NCBI GenBank assembly: GCA_037952775.1
Contig: JBANAY010000001.1
Span: 2,356,001-2,420,000 of the forward strand
Origin: Clonostachys chloroleuca
Taxonomy: Eukaryota; Ascomycota; Sordariomycetes; Hypocreales; Bionectriaceae
Length of the DNA: 64,000 bases
Direction: 5' to 3'
Shown here: piece after piece, positions 11,946 through 23,819 of the stretch
Numbering within the stretch: the stretch's first letter is position 1
Layout: each line of letters starts with the position of its first letter
The notes under the pieces: generated by a model
Seen by the model: the letters and a program-made list of their open reading frames with translations, nothing else
Told to the model about the DNA's origin: nothing
Database searches by the model: none
Made by a program: the position numbers and the translations under genes

Positions 11946-13578
11946 ATGGCCCCTCGTACGACGATTCGTCTTAAGCTAACGCGCGCAACCAATTCTACAG
12001 AGACCGCGCCAAAGGGGTTCGAAGACATCCCAGACGAGCCCATGCCCGATGCTGATGCCAATGGGGACGCCGACGCGCAACACTCCGAGCACGAAGAACC
12101 AACCGAGGACCCAGCTGATGACGATGACGATGCTGATGATCAGCCAAAGGCGGGCGAGTCTGGAGATGAAGCCGAGAACAAGGATGATGCCGAATCCGAG
12201 GCCAAGGAACCCTCACCACCACCACAACCTGTTGTGCGCAGGAAGCGCCTCGGGCGGCCACCTAAGAACAAGCCTCCTGACTGGGATCCTATGATCACAG
12301 TGCCTGCAGATGAGGTTCGCGACACGCCCAGACGGCGGGGTCGTGGTGGTTGGAGGGGACGCGGCGGTCGCAAAGGCGGACCTGCTGCGCCAAAGGCAGA
12401 ACAAGTCATCGACGCTGAGGGCACAATTGCCGAAATCGCCAACGATGAATGCGTCCTGCCCGAGGATCCAGAGGGAGAGGAGAAGGTGGACAAGCTGGGC
12501 AATCTACAAGGCGGGAGGGACTACCGCTGTCGCGTCTTCACCGTGCTGGGACGAGGGAACAGACTTTACATGCTGTCGACGGAACCAGCACGTTGCGTTG
12601 GTTTCCGAGACAGTTACCTGTTCTTCACAAAGCACAAGAAGCTACACAAGATTATTGTGGACGATGACGAGAAGCGCGATATGATTGAGAGGGATATCAT
12701 TCCTCACTCATACAAGGGACGCTCAATAGGAATCGTCACTGCCCGGTCCGTCTTCAGAGAATTCGGTGCGAGGATCATCGTCGGCGGAAAGCGCATCATC
12801 GACGACTACGGCGTCACCCAAGCCCGTGCCGATGGTCTTGTCGAGGGCGCTCTGGCTGACCCCGACGACCACTTCATCCCCGGGGAGCCATACAACAAGA
12901 ACCAGTACGTCGCATGGCACGGCGCCAGCGCGGTCTACCACACGAATGTTCCTACTGTTCCTGTCCCCAGTGGCAAGCCCGAATACAAGAAACGCAAGGT
13001 GAACGTCAACGACCAGAACTGGATGCTTGAACATGCTCGAGAAGCAAGGTATGGTCTTATCAAAGAATCTGCATTGAAGGAACCTGAGGCAAGAGCCTGT
13101 GCTAACTGCGCCTCGCAGCATATTTAACGCTGGCATCAATGCCATCCGGAAACTAAACAATGCAGGTGTTTACGATATTCACACTAATGTTATGCAATAT
13201 CCCACTGTGATGCAGCCTACCCAGACTCGTATCGAGCAAGTTACACCAGAAGAAGAGAATGCCCAAGACACAGGCTCGTTTCCCCCGGTGCCGCTAAAGA
13301 TGGCGAGGAATTTCTTCGTCACAGACACAATTCTCGAGACACCACCAACTGGCCTCGCATCGGCTGTGTATGACAAGGCAGACCAGACTGACTTCCTGTC
13401 ATCATTTAGTGGCTTGGGCGCTGTATCAGATGACATCCGGGCTCTTCTCCCTGCTGAATGCCGCAGTGCATTTGACAATGCGGTCGAGCAAGAGAATCAA
13501 TGGAAATCAAGATGGGGACCTGAGACCAGCAATACATGTCGGCGGGACCCCATCATCGACAAGGCAATCGTTCCCTGA
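11946..13578 (+). CDS. RSC7: RSC7/NPL6-type chromatin remodelling complex subunit
   Basis: A nuclear subunit of the RSC (SWI/SNF-type) nucleosome remodeller. Exons are 11946-13048 and 13119-13578, with a GTATGG to CGCAG intron holding a GCTAAC branch site. The product is 520 residues. The N-terminal third is acidic, followed by an AT-hook-like basic patch (RKRLGRPPKNKPPDWDP) and an RGRGGWRGRGG stretch. The conserved CRC-subunit core lies at about residues 185-290, from GNLQGGRDYRCRVF through RDSYLFF to IVTARSVFREFG. The C-terminal part after the intron (IFNAGINAIRKLNNAGVYD, TNVMQYP) is also family-typical. The chosen start is the first in-frame ATG of the continuous frame. The upstream exon at 11590 may instead supply the true N-terminus. 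A paralogue lies at 52.9-55.4 kb. Confidence 0.9.
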
Positions 13579-16384
13579 GGGGTCTTCTAGAACCCAGCCT
13601 CCCAATGCGGTTCGGATGCATGGAAAACGGCGATGGGGAAGTTATGCCACTGGGCTTTTTAATTGTCATGTATAGATGGTGAGATTCGTTTTATTTTGGG
13701 CGAAGGTTTTCACTCATGGAGGCAGTGCTATGCTATTTCGTTTTTATCAATTGCCAGGATGAGACCGGCGTTTTGGGCGCAGTTTGAGGCTGGCTCACCC
13801 TACCTACCTACCTTACAACCTTTACACAGATGGAGCGCGAGAAAACAATGTATTTGTTCAAATTTGAATTCTGACTCTACGTCCTACGGCGTCATGAGTT
13901 GGGGTGTATCCTTGCCGCCCTCGGGCTCACCCTTCTCCTTCGCTTCTGACCCTTGACCCTGAGACACTGAGTGACCAGCTACAGCTGACCCCCAAATCCC
14001 CCTTCTCCCCGCAGCATCGTCAGTCAACCGGAGGTGTTATGTGTTACAACTTGTCTGGTCGGAGCTTCTTCCCTCCCACCCCTCCATTTTACTTCCAGAA
14101 GCGGGTGAGCGGAGCCCCCGTACGCGATTTGACATGCACGACTACCATTTAGCGACGAAGCCTTTGGAAGGATCAGTTATGACGGGGAGAGAGAGGGAGG
14201 AATGACAGGACGAGAATTTCACGAGCTGCCTCTCCCCCACAGGCGGAGAGGAGTCAACCACCACCAGAATGTGATACGCTGCAGCGCACCCTCCCCGTTT
14301 TGCGGGTGTACCTTGCTCTTGGCGAAGGCCACCCAAGTCACGGTATTCTGAGGGACATGCGTTGGTGTGTGGGCATGGCTTGGCTGGGCCCTTGCCCTCT
14401 GGCACATGCGTACGCCGGTGCGGCGCTGTGCGTGGTATGTAGGTAGCACCGCTTCGGTGATGGTGTTGCATGTAAGTGGGCGGGGACCGTGTGGCCCTCT
14501 CTCTCCCTCACTCTTACCTCACAGGACAGGCCACAAGGAACGGGCAAAACGAAGAATTGACGCACGCAGCTGGGGACCGGGCGGGACGACGACGACATCG
14601 GGGAGGGGCTGGGCGGCAGAAGGAGGAGGAGGAACAAAACGGGGCAAATACGCGGGAATAGATGGGCCATGTACTGGTTCTGGAGCATTTTTTTAACTGG
14701 ATATGCCGGGCTGGAAAGGATATCGAATCACGGGAGGTACATCTAGATGTGCAGGAAAGACAAACATGCCAATACATTTTTTCTTTACCACACCACGCCC
14801 CTATTGGAAGTGGTCAGCGTCCATGACGTTTGGCGCGGGATGGGACAGTGGCGAATTCAGCGTCTGTTCTGGCAGTGATATTTTTGTCTGCTGCTTTTTC
14901 TTTCTCTCCCCTGTGAGAGAGGGCTGTGTACACTCCTTACCCGATGCAGCGGCCGGGTAAAGTTGAGTGACGGGCCACTGACGGCGATGCGTGAGGCATG
15001 CTGACAAAGAGAGGGGGGCCAAGCTTTCCGTCGATCGGGGGGGAGTAGAACAGGGATGATGCAGGAGGAGAAAGAGGGAGGCCCGCTGAATGAAACCATC
15101 GCACGGTAGCAGGTAAGACGTCAATGGCGGGCGCTTAGGTGCTGGGTACTGTGCAGTGTAGCAGAGTGCAGGACGGAACACACTCCCAGCTGAGTGGATG
15201 CATGTCCAAGAATGAAGCGTGCAGCGGCGCCAGAGAGGGGCGTGATTCATGTGTGTGTGCCCTGTTCTGCCAACCACCCTTTACAGTATCGTCATGCAGA
15301 AAGGTTGTATGTAGGCTTGCCCACCTGCGGGTGGATGTGGCATGTATGTGTATGTATGTATTGTGTGTATGTACGCACACGGGACGGGAGAGACCAAGAG
15401 ACAGTGAATGACCTTCTCGTCTGTCAATTGCGAAGGGAGACGGTTACGGTAGCCCGAGTGCCGGAGGCGTCCCCCACAGCGCGTGGTAAGACAACACGAG
15501 ACGAGAGGCGTCAGAAGTGAATGTCTGCATACGGGATTCTTTCGTGTGGAGTTTTTCAGTCAATCCTGCCTGGAAGGGTCTGTACCAGTACCGTTGGGCA
15601 CGCACAGGCAATCAGTCTTATTGGTCTGGACGGAAAGGTTACGGGCTCCATCTGAAAAACGAGATGCACGCGTGCGGTACATGAAAAATACATTTTGTAC
15701 GCATCAGTGTGCCTTTGTCTTGGATCAGGGTTGGATACGACGCTGTATAGGGTAGGGCACATGGCGACCGATGCAAGCGTCCGCGTGGCTGTCCACGATG
15801 TGTCATCCCTGGGAGGCGAGCCTCAATGCGTTTCTCATGTCACGGGGCCAACTGCCCGGATGGTACGCTGCCAGTACGCACAGTAGTGGCAAGTCTGGGG
15901 GGAGGTCTAGGCACGAGAGGAAAAAAAATCTCTGCAAGCCTCTGCTGCCTAATAGTCAGCGTCTTGGTGCCGATCTACAGGCAGTAGGCAGCAAGCTACT
16001 GTGCGCCCTCAAGAGCGCCAATTCGATCGGGTCCCGGGAGGACATGCCAACGAGCTGATGGTGGTCTGGAGTCCGACTACATCTGGTAAACTCGACCACT
16101 GGTGTACCGAGGACGAGGACAGGTCGCCACAAGAGGTGACTGGGCGACATTGAAATTGAGACACCCAAACATTATCCCGTGGTATGCTCAAGTCGAGGGC
16201 CGGTATTGTTATATCACCGAGGCCTAATAACAAATGCCTGAGAGATGCATTGGACATTGTTAATTTATGTCGCTTTATACTGATGTATCAGCTGGGGTAA
16301 TCATGTCTGCTCATCACCACCCTTCAATTTGATGTCTCGTTTATTATGTCGCCCAGTTGAGAGGCGAGACTGGTCCGGTCAAGT
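13579..16384. other. Long non-coding stretch left of the transposon
   Basis: This is 2.8 kb with no recognisable protein or RNA gene. It holds a TACCTACCTACC tract at about 13800 and many short unrelated open frames on both strands. Base composition is not strikingly AT-rich, so it does not look heavily RIP-mutated. Confidence 0.5.
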
Positions 16385-16413
16385 CATCTCCTTGGTGCCC
16401 CTAAGACTACAGT
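16385..16413 (+). repeat. Left terminal inverted repeat of the piggyBac-type element
   Basis: A 29-base sequence beginning CATCTCCTTGGTGCCCCTAA. It is the exact reverse complement of 18473-18501, with no mismatches. It lies 88 bases before the transposase start codon. Confidence 0.9.
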
Positions 16414-16501
16414 CAGGTATTTCTCCACTTTTACTAAAACCCTCAAGCTGTGACTTCGGGCTACGCGTAGCAACGTAAGAAGCTTCCCCACACAAATTAC
16501 T

Positions 16502-18388
16502 ATGGCAAGCATTCCTCCCTTTCCCGACCCGGCCCTAGAGGCACCATTTGAGGTTTCTGACGATGTGGAGTTATACATCCGGGTTGATGAAGCCCAACGC
16601 GAGCAGCCCGTTGACTGCACCTATCGCCCGTCAAAGCCAGCAACCGAGCAACGCGGCACGCGCTTTATGCCCTTCATAATTGGCTCTATTCGCAAACCAC
16701 ACATTATGCAGCTGCCGTCAACGCCCTTATCACTTTTCCAAGCCTTTATACCTGAATCCCTAGCAAATTCATGGGCTAGCTACACGAATCTCGACCTTCC
16801 AGCTGACAAGGTAGGTAATTGAGCTAGGTTTGAAGCCGGCTCTTCCAACCACACATACAAAAGTGAGCTAATAGTCAAGACGGCTAGGCTATCTCCTCTA
16901 AGCAAGTATATCTCTTGCTTGGGGTCTTAATTTATATGGGAAATCACCCTGAAAAGCAGCTACGAGGCTATTGGGGTACTTCTAAGCGTGAGAAGATGAA
17001 GCCGATCCATCCTATCAAGCAGTTCCTGAGCTTCAAGACCTTTGAACAGCTTTATCGTACCTTCCGGCCTTATGACCCAAGGGTCAGTTACGAGAGCTCT
17101 TTTGACCGTGTTCGCGAGTGGTCTGAAGTCGTGCAACAAGCCTCTCTTGAATTCTGGATCCCAGGTACGAATATAGCTGTGGATGAGTGTATTCAGCACT
17201 TTGAGGGCAGAGCAATTGAGAAGGTCATTATCAAGTCAAAGCCAACGCCAGAAGGGTTTAAAATCTGGGCTGTAGCTGAAGCCGGCTATTTCCTCTCGTG
17301 GCTGCCGCACTTACCTCAGAAGGTGTTTGACTCTATTAATAAGAAAGAGCCTCGAACAAGGAAGAGGAAAAGAGACGGTGAATACAGCCTTAATCCGACA
17401 CAAGCCGTGGTGGTTGACCTAGTAAAACGGCTGCCTCCAGCCATTTATCACGTCTTCTTAGATAACCTCTTTTCAAGCCCGGACCTCTTCGTCGTTCTCA
17501 AAGGTTTGAGGGTCGGGGCTACAGGCACCTGCCGAACTAACTGTGGTATCTTCAAAGGTCTCGTACAGCTGAAAAAGGCAGATAATAACGGCCAGCTTCA
17601 TTGGAATTGGGGTCAGGTTGAGACAGTTCCAACGCCAGATAATGAGGTTGATCAACCTAGGAATCCCCTGCCTAGTAAATCCCCTACTAATAGCTTCTTA
17701 GGTCAATCAAATCGCTTGGAAGGATAACGCCCTTGTGCTATTCCTTTCCACAGTCTACGAAGGCTCTGAGATAACAACCCGGCTTAGGAAGCGGCCGACA
17801 ACAACACACGCTCGAGCACGTGCTATCAAGCAATATTTTGGTGCAGAGCCGGTCAAAGAGGCCCCCGTTCTGTCCGTATCTGCTGATTATAACGATTATA
17901 TGGGAGCAGTAGATAGGGGTGATCAGCTACGAAGCCAAGAGGGATTCGAACACCGAATTAATAAGGGACCTTGGCGTACATTAGCGTGGGGATTTCTGCT
18001 TGAAGTTGCTCTTTGCAATAGCTTCTTACTGCAGAAGAATGGCCAGTCAAATTGGAAGCCGCTCCGGACCTTACATGAGTGGCGGGAGCAGATTTCTCAC
18101 GATCTCCTAACAACATACGGCCATAAGAGCGATCTCCGTCAGAGATACCGTACAGGAGACATAACTACAGCTATTTCACAGCATAATCGCGTCTTTAAGC
18201 AGTCTCCATCTCAATGCCTAGCCTGCAAGGGTGTCCGTTGTGGCGAGGAACGCGAAAAGCCCCTTGCACCGGCTTCGTCAGGCAGCTCGAACCGACGGGT
18301 CCCTCAATCGCGTTCTCGCTGTGAGACATGCAAAGCCGCTCTTTGTAACCGTCAGTATTGTTGGGACTTCTACCATAGGCTAATTTAG
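16502..18388 (+). CDS. piggyBac-family transposase (DDE_Tnp_1_7), three exons
   Basis: It catalyses cut-and-paste transposition of its element. Exons are 16502-16810, 16888-17646 and 17702-18388, giving 584 residues, a normal piggyBac size. Intron 1 (GTAGGT to GGCTAG) restores the join DK|AISSKQVYLLLGVL. Intron 2 (a weaker GTTGAT donor; CTACTAATAGCTTCTTAG at the 3' end) restores NE|VNQIAWKDNALVLF. The three catalytic aspartates are in place: D202 in AVDECIQHFEG, D295 in FLDNLFSSPDLF and D427 in MGAVDRGDQLR. The C-terminal zinc-binding domain (about residues 528-580) has CLACKGVRC and CETCKAALCNRQYC. There are no in-frame stops in the spliced model. Without splicing it looks broken into three pieces, which would be a wrong reading. 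The gene could encode an active enzyme. Whether it is expressed cannot be judged. Confidence 0.85.
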
Positions 18389-18472
18389 TATAAGAGAGCA
18401 TGTACCTTTTATCCGAGACTTTTCCGGGCCTGTCGAGCCAATCAAACCCCTGCAAATCCCTGTCGGGTACAA

Positions 18473-18501
18473 ACTGTAGTCTTAGGGGCACCAAGGAGAT
18501 G
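18473..18501 (-). repeat. Right terminal inverted repeat of the piggyBac-type element
   Basis: Exact reverse complement of the left repeat. It lies 84 bases after the transposase stop codon. Confidence 0.9.
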
Positions 18502-21500
18502 TTCCGCATTCCATAATACCTACCCGCTGACTGGCTTGGTCGTTCTTTTCGGCGAGATGTACCCCAGGGCCTAGCAGCGCCAGTTTGAACATCTGCAAAA
18601 CATAACTAGAATAGCTCTGGCTGTCTTCTTATTCCTAGTCAATATCCCTCACGCCAACAGAGCTTTCAGGTCTAAAGTCGGAGAAAGACCCATACAGATC
18701 ATGGATCCCGCAGGGTCATAGTTGGCGGTGAGCAGAGGCTGGTTAGCGGCCCACCTGGATTAGGGGCAACATTCGTGGGGAGAGAGGAGCCCGGACCAGC
18801 GCAGGGTCCAATTAAGTCCCATGAATAGCATCTGCTCCTTATTAAAACGGCTGACCACACCAGCGAAGTGAGCACACCCACATTGGTAGCCGCTGGCGAG
18901 TGGCGACGCAGCACAGTGATCGAGCTGGGCGTATGTTTGATTTGATGAGCATCTCGATGGAGTGGCCATAACACCACGACAGCCGACCAGACCCTTCCGA
19001 CACAGGCCCGTTAGACTGGATCCCCTGAGCAACCCTGCGATCGAATGGTACTGCGCACATGTATGTATTCTAGGCCCGGGGCCTTGTGGCCGATGAAGGG
19101 CAATGATGACACCTCTAGTCGGATCTGAATCATCCAGTTGTTTACCTCCCTGCCGCCCGGCGCCTAGTACTTGAGAGGCAAGTTCGTGGCAATAACCTCT
19201 ACCATTCCACGTGATTAATTGAGATGAGAGCACTACAACGAGGGAGGCTAAGCAAGTCATGGCGGTTTTGCGTAAACACATCAACAAAACGTAGGGCGAA
19301 AAGCATATGCGCTTGGCTTGACATGACTTGACCTCACTGGATAGCACATACCTGCACATAGCGGCTCGTCAGGTAAGCCCGATATGAGACGGCCGAGTAA
19401 ATATCCTCAATTCTCATGATCCGCCCACAGTCGATAGTTTCCAGACTTGGCCTCTGGTCATGGAAGTGGATCTCTGGATATGAACTAGGTTGTTAATCTG
19501 CCGAGGCCTATTGGCCCACAGCTGGGAACCGCGACCAGTAGTTGCGAACAGGCGAGCGTTCAAAAGAACCTCAGGGCGGTTGTTATAACACGCCCTAGGT
19601 AGTATTATCGATCTCATTGACAGGCCAATTAACGGATATCGCGTGTATCTTATTCGGGAGGGGCGGGGACAGCTGGCCGCCGTGTATTGTAGAATGAGAG
19701 CGTCTTACTGCAGAGTGAAAATATGATCGGCCATGGATATGGGCTAGGCTTCTGGTGCTCACAAGGTGTGGACGGGTAATCCGTTGCCTACAAGCTCCCG
19801 GCAACGGTAATTGAACACCATTACCTTGATGGTAGTATTGGCAGGATGTACGCATCCCGAAAGGACCGATGGGATGGGATGAACGGGGGGGGGAGCAGAG
19901 AGCGAAAACACGACCCCTGAACGATCTGGTGATTTGTTTCGCTTTGTTGGGCATGTATCCGAGAAGTGCCCAACAGTGCCGGGACGACTCTTGAATCCTG
20001 TCGGAAGTGCTTCGAGACCCACTGGATGGAAAACCCTTGTTCTGAGGGCCTTCTTCTTTGGTTGTGAAGAATGGTGTTGTGCTACACATCATGTACGAAA
20101 ATGGGGACCGGAGGTTTAGTGAACCCGTTTCCTGCTTGTCTGTGGGTGGACATGCCCAGAGTTAGACAAATGCAGGTGGACCAACACTGAGATCAGTGAG
20201 GCATTTCCCTCTGCACTCTTGCCGTGGCATGGTCCTGATGGAGACCTTTCGTCCGCCCCCTTGGCCCAGGTACCTCGACAAGCTTGGCTAGGTAGGTCAT
20301 GAGGCGCTACGGACGGCGGTTGCTTGGATACCAAGCCCAGCTAATGCCTCCACGGAAGGGGGATGGGCGATGGCAGCACCACCAGCATAGGAACAAAATA
20401 GTCTAGTGTGATAACGGCGTCCCGAGGTTTCGCGATGCTGCACGTATGGTAGATATCTGGCTAGTCGGTTCTCGACCCTCGTAAGCCAAGGGCTCCTCGG
20501 AGTTGCTATCTGGGAAGCGTGGACACGTATTTTCCCGTGTTGACAGGTATGTATGCTGCGTATGTGCATGTGTTTATACTCGGCGAGGGACACAAGAAAA
20601 AAACATAGTGCCAAATCCAAAATTTCCAGGGTCTGTCGAGACAGCAAATTTCTGCACTGACGCTGGCAAGACCCTGTAGGGGAGCGAGTCTGCGCCTTAC
20701 TGTAAAGGGCTAAGGCAGGGTGTATGCACCTGAATTCACGGAACGCTCACCAAGGCCGCTGCAACCCTTCGTGTGCAAGCAGTTGATCCGGATGGAAGGT
20801 TTTCGTCCATTGACCACGCCCAGTAACCACAGGCTGCAACGAACTGTGACGTCTTCCGAGCACACGTCCTGTTTCAGGAACGGTCTGCCCGACTCTTTGC
20901 CACATTCCCTAATACCGGAAGACGGGCTGGACGACCAAGCAGTAAACACAGCCAGACCTTCCACCCCTGTGTTGAACTTCGTACGCGTGGTTGAGGCCTT
21001 GAGCTCTGGGAGGGCTATTGGCTGGAGTAGGCCCCCAGACCAGATTGCATCCGACCTTGTTGCCGGCGCCGTCGCTGGGTCCGGCTCCCATGCGCCGTCG
21101 AATAGCAAACTTAGCGCTGGTGTGCAGGTTAGCAGCTAGCCCTGGAGCCTCAGACATCAGAGGCTGGAGGGATTGGCCGCAGTTTTTCTCCCTTCTGGAA
21201 ACTGAGGTGGCCTGGGACGTGCTCCATACCTACCGTTGCCACTAGGTACTCTGCGTCATCTGGCAACCTCCAGTACATCGAGGCACAGCGAACAGTCACT
21301 GGTGTCTAGGATTTGAGGATCATGGCATGACCGGCAGTCTTCCATGACATCCGCGGTGTGTCGAGAACTCACTACGAGTCACTGTGTTGATTGGTTTCCT
21401 GTTTTATTCTCGACAACCAAACCAGTCAAGAGGCCGCCTCATCATCTGATTCATGCTTGGCAGGCAGAGACCGCCCGCTTGCCACTGTGTTGCGCGTATG

Positions 21501-22680
21501 GGCGGCAATCCATGGCTGAACTAATCAATATGTACTTGTGCATGAGCAAGTGTGTTTTGGGGTACGTGCCTGCCCAACTTGCCCCGGGTGCTAGCGACTG
21601 CCCGTGACTGGCACTGCCAGGTTTTTTTCTGGTGGTTGGCGCGTCGAGAGCCAGGTGCGAGGCAGTGAGGTGAGGCAGGCACCCCGAGAGATTAAGACGA
21701 CCACCCCTGCCCATTTAAAAATGCCACTCATCTCCACTCCCCCCCTCCCACTGGGGCTCTTCATGTCACCCCAGCGAGTAATGGAAGGAGACGAAAAGTA
21801 CATGGACAGGTTGTGCGAATACGGCATGCGCTAAGGTACCTCGCTCTTGCTGCCCGTGCTTTCTCCTCAGCGTGCTGCCTGTACAGTACCACCTACCTGA
21901 CCCCTTGAGCCCGAGTTAGTAGGGGAGCCCTCAATATTATTAATGACTAGATGAATGGATTCACCCCTCAGCCCTTATTGATGAACACCTTCTGTAATTA
22001 CTGTGCCTACCTCACCCCCAATGAATTATGCCCATGTGGTATTCCAGGTTGGCCACGGGGACAGCGAGCCAGCCAGCAGGCACAGCTGGGGGGAATAGGG
22101 GATGCCTACATGCCTCTGCCCGTCTCTGCCGGTGGCTGTACTCATACGAGATCAATGCTTCTCCTGATGACCTCAATGATTCCCTGCACATGTCGAGCAC
22201 TACGAGCCGTCGCGCTTAGGGTTTGGCAGGATGCATACATACAGAAGGGTGCCACTAGATACGTACCTGGTAGCTACAGTTCACCGCCCCCTGATGGACC
22301 TGTCCCGACGAATGTGCTAGGCTGGGCCAAAGGTAGAGGCAGGATGGAGAGCGCCGGTGCCAGAGGTCCCTCGGTGCGGCGGCGTCTGGCCGGAGTCATG
22401 TACCTGTGCGCGGTACGTACCAAGTACCAAGCAAGGGCTTCAGAGAGGAAGGTAATGGGAAAGGCAACGCGCCAAAGCCTAGAGGGAGTCAGGCCACCCA
22501 CAGTGGGCTCTGGTTGGTGCAGCCGCTAACGCCAAATGAAACTCGTCACCTCTCTCCAGTGCAGGTGTGGTTCCCTGGTGGTTGAGGAGTGGAGTCGGGA
22601 CAAGGGATTCCACACATGCATGGGACCCCCCAAGTGTGGCCATGGTCTCCATCATCCTCGCCATCCTCCCATCGCCTGCG
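18502..22680. other. Gene-poor stretch upstream of the cyclin gene
   Basis: About 4.2 kb in which I recognise no gene. Open frames up to 199 codons exist (for example 19359-18760 on the minus strand) but have no family motif. A few ACCTACC/AGGTAGG motifs and a G9 run near 19888 are present. Confidence 0.5.
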
Positions 22681-23819
22681 GCTGTTCCACTTCGGGCTGG
22701 TAATAGTGGTAGACCCGGTTGACCTGCCCTCACCACTCTATTACCTACCTATCCTCCACCACCACCGCATCATCTCTTCCTCCTTTCCTTTTCCTTCACC
22801 ACACGACAAACCCGAATCCGCCATATATCCTCGACAACTCAAGTCACGAACGGGCAGAATTCGGTTCTCTTTCTCGTTCGTCGACGTCAGGATTCAGGTC
22901 TCTCGCGTGAGCCCTCTTCCTTTCCTCCCTCGCCCTTCTCGATCGACCCGTCTCTTGGCAGGACACCTCCTACCAAACCTCTTTTGAGTGCCGACACAGA
23001 GATAATTGACACCATCTCTCCCCTTCTGTTACTCGTGAGGAACAACGGGTCACTCTCCTTCCCCGGAACCATTTCATTTTTTCCCCTTTTCATTTCTCAG
23101 AAGGTAAGTCGCTTTGTTTTGGACTCGTTAACTCGACCAAGGCGTGTTATTCCCAGACTCGTGTCATTGTTCTCGTTGGCTTTCGACTCCGTTGTTTCAT
23201 CGAATTGTATCGCTTGCGTTGCCATTCGTACACACTTATATTCCGTTCCCAACTTGTCCGCACACCGATTTTCTTTTTTTCCCTCCTAGACCAGGCAGCT
23301 CGCGTGGTTAAGATGCTTGCTTTTGGTCGAATCAATCTTGCCACAGTTGCAGATTCTCCTCCTGTTACCTGACCGTTATTACATGTGTCAATCGAGTCAA
23401 AGTTAGATCGCGCTAGTCGAATCGTCGAGCATGTTTTTGGACATAACGCAGCGGAAGAAGTATATATGCTAACCGACCGCAGTCTAGCGATTTGTTCTTT
23501 TTTCACCTTTAAGGACAATAACAACCCGCGCCTTTTGCACGAGCCTGCAACCGATTATTACCCAAACCACACCTCACGTCTCGCTCTGTATCTTATTCCC
23601 TTTTCACGCGATATTACGTGTAACCGATAAATGGCTTCGAATCTCTATTGAAGGTCGACTGGCTCCTTCACATTACGACTGTACATCGAAATCTCCTTCC
23701 TCCGATCACTGATCTATCTCCTGTCGTGTTGTGCGCGATTTCCCGCATTTTCACGACGCGGTATTTCCCATCCGGCAAAGGTCTGTTGATCTTGGTCGGA
23801 TTTTCTACCTTCTCTCAAG
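22681..23819 (+). promoter_or_regulatory. Pyrimidine-rich promoter and long 5' leader of the cyclin gene
   Basis: The region becomes strongly C/T-rich towards the cyclin start, typical of a fungal promoter and transcribed leader. A strong donor (AAG|GTAAGT at 23104) without an upstream coding frame suggests an intron in the 5' UTR; its acceptor is unclear. Several ATGs precede the cyclin ATG, including one heading an 81-codon frame (23385-23630), so translation may be limited by upstream open frames if the leader is not spliced. Confidence 0.45.

Larger units (their letters stand above)
16385..18501 (+). mobile_element. piggyBac-type DNA transposon with perfect terminal inverted repeats
   Basis: This 2117-base element is bounded by a 29-base perfect inverted repeat (16385-16413 and 18473-18501) around one transposase gene. 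The transposase has the piggyBac DDD fold and the C-terminal cysteine-rich domain. The hallmark TTAA target duplication is absent: the bases just outside are AAGT on the left and TTCC on the right. Either the true ends lie elsewhere, the flanks have mutated, or the element uses another target. No second copy is present in this window. Confidence 0.85.

Noticed and set aside
16502..18388. Reading the transposase as three broken pieces (pseudogene)
   Set aside because: Two introns with plausible donors, branch sites and acceptors restore one frame with all catalytic residues; the second donor GTTGAT is the only weak point.
18760..19359. 199-codon minus-strand open frame with a hydrophobic N-terminal part
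   Set aside because: No convincing signal peptide pattern or family motif, and a second overlapping minus-strand frame is also open.
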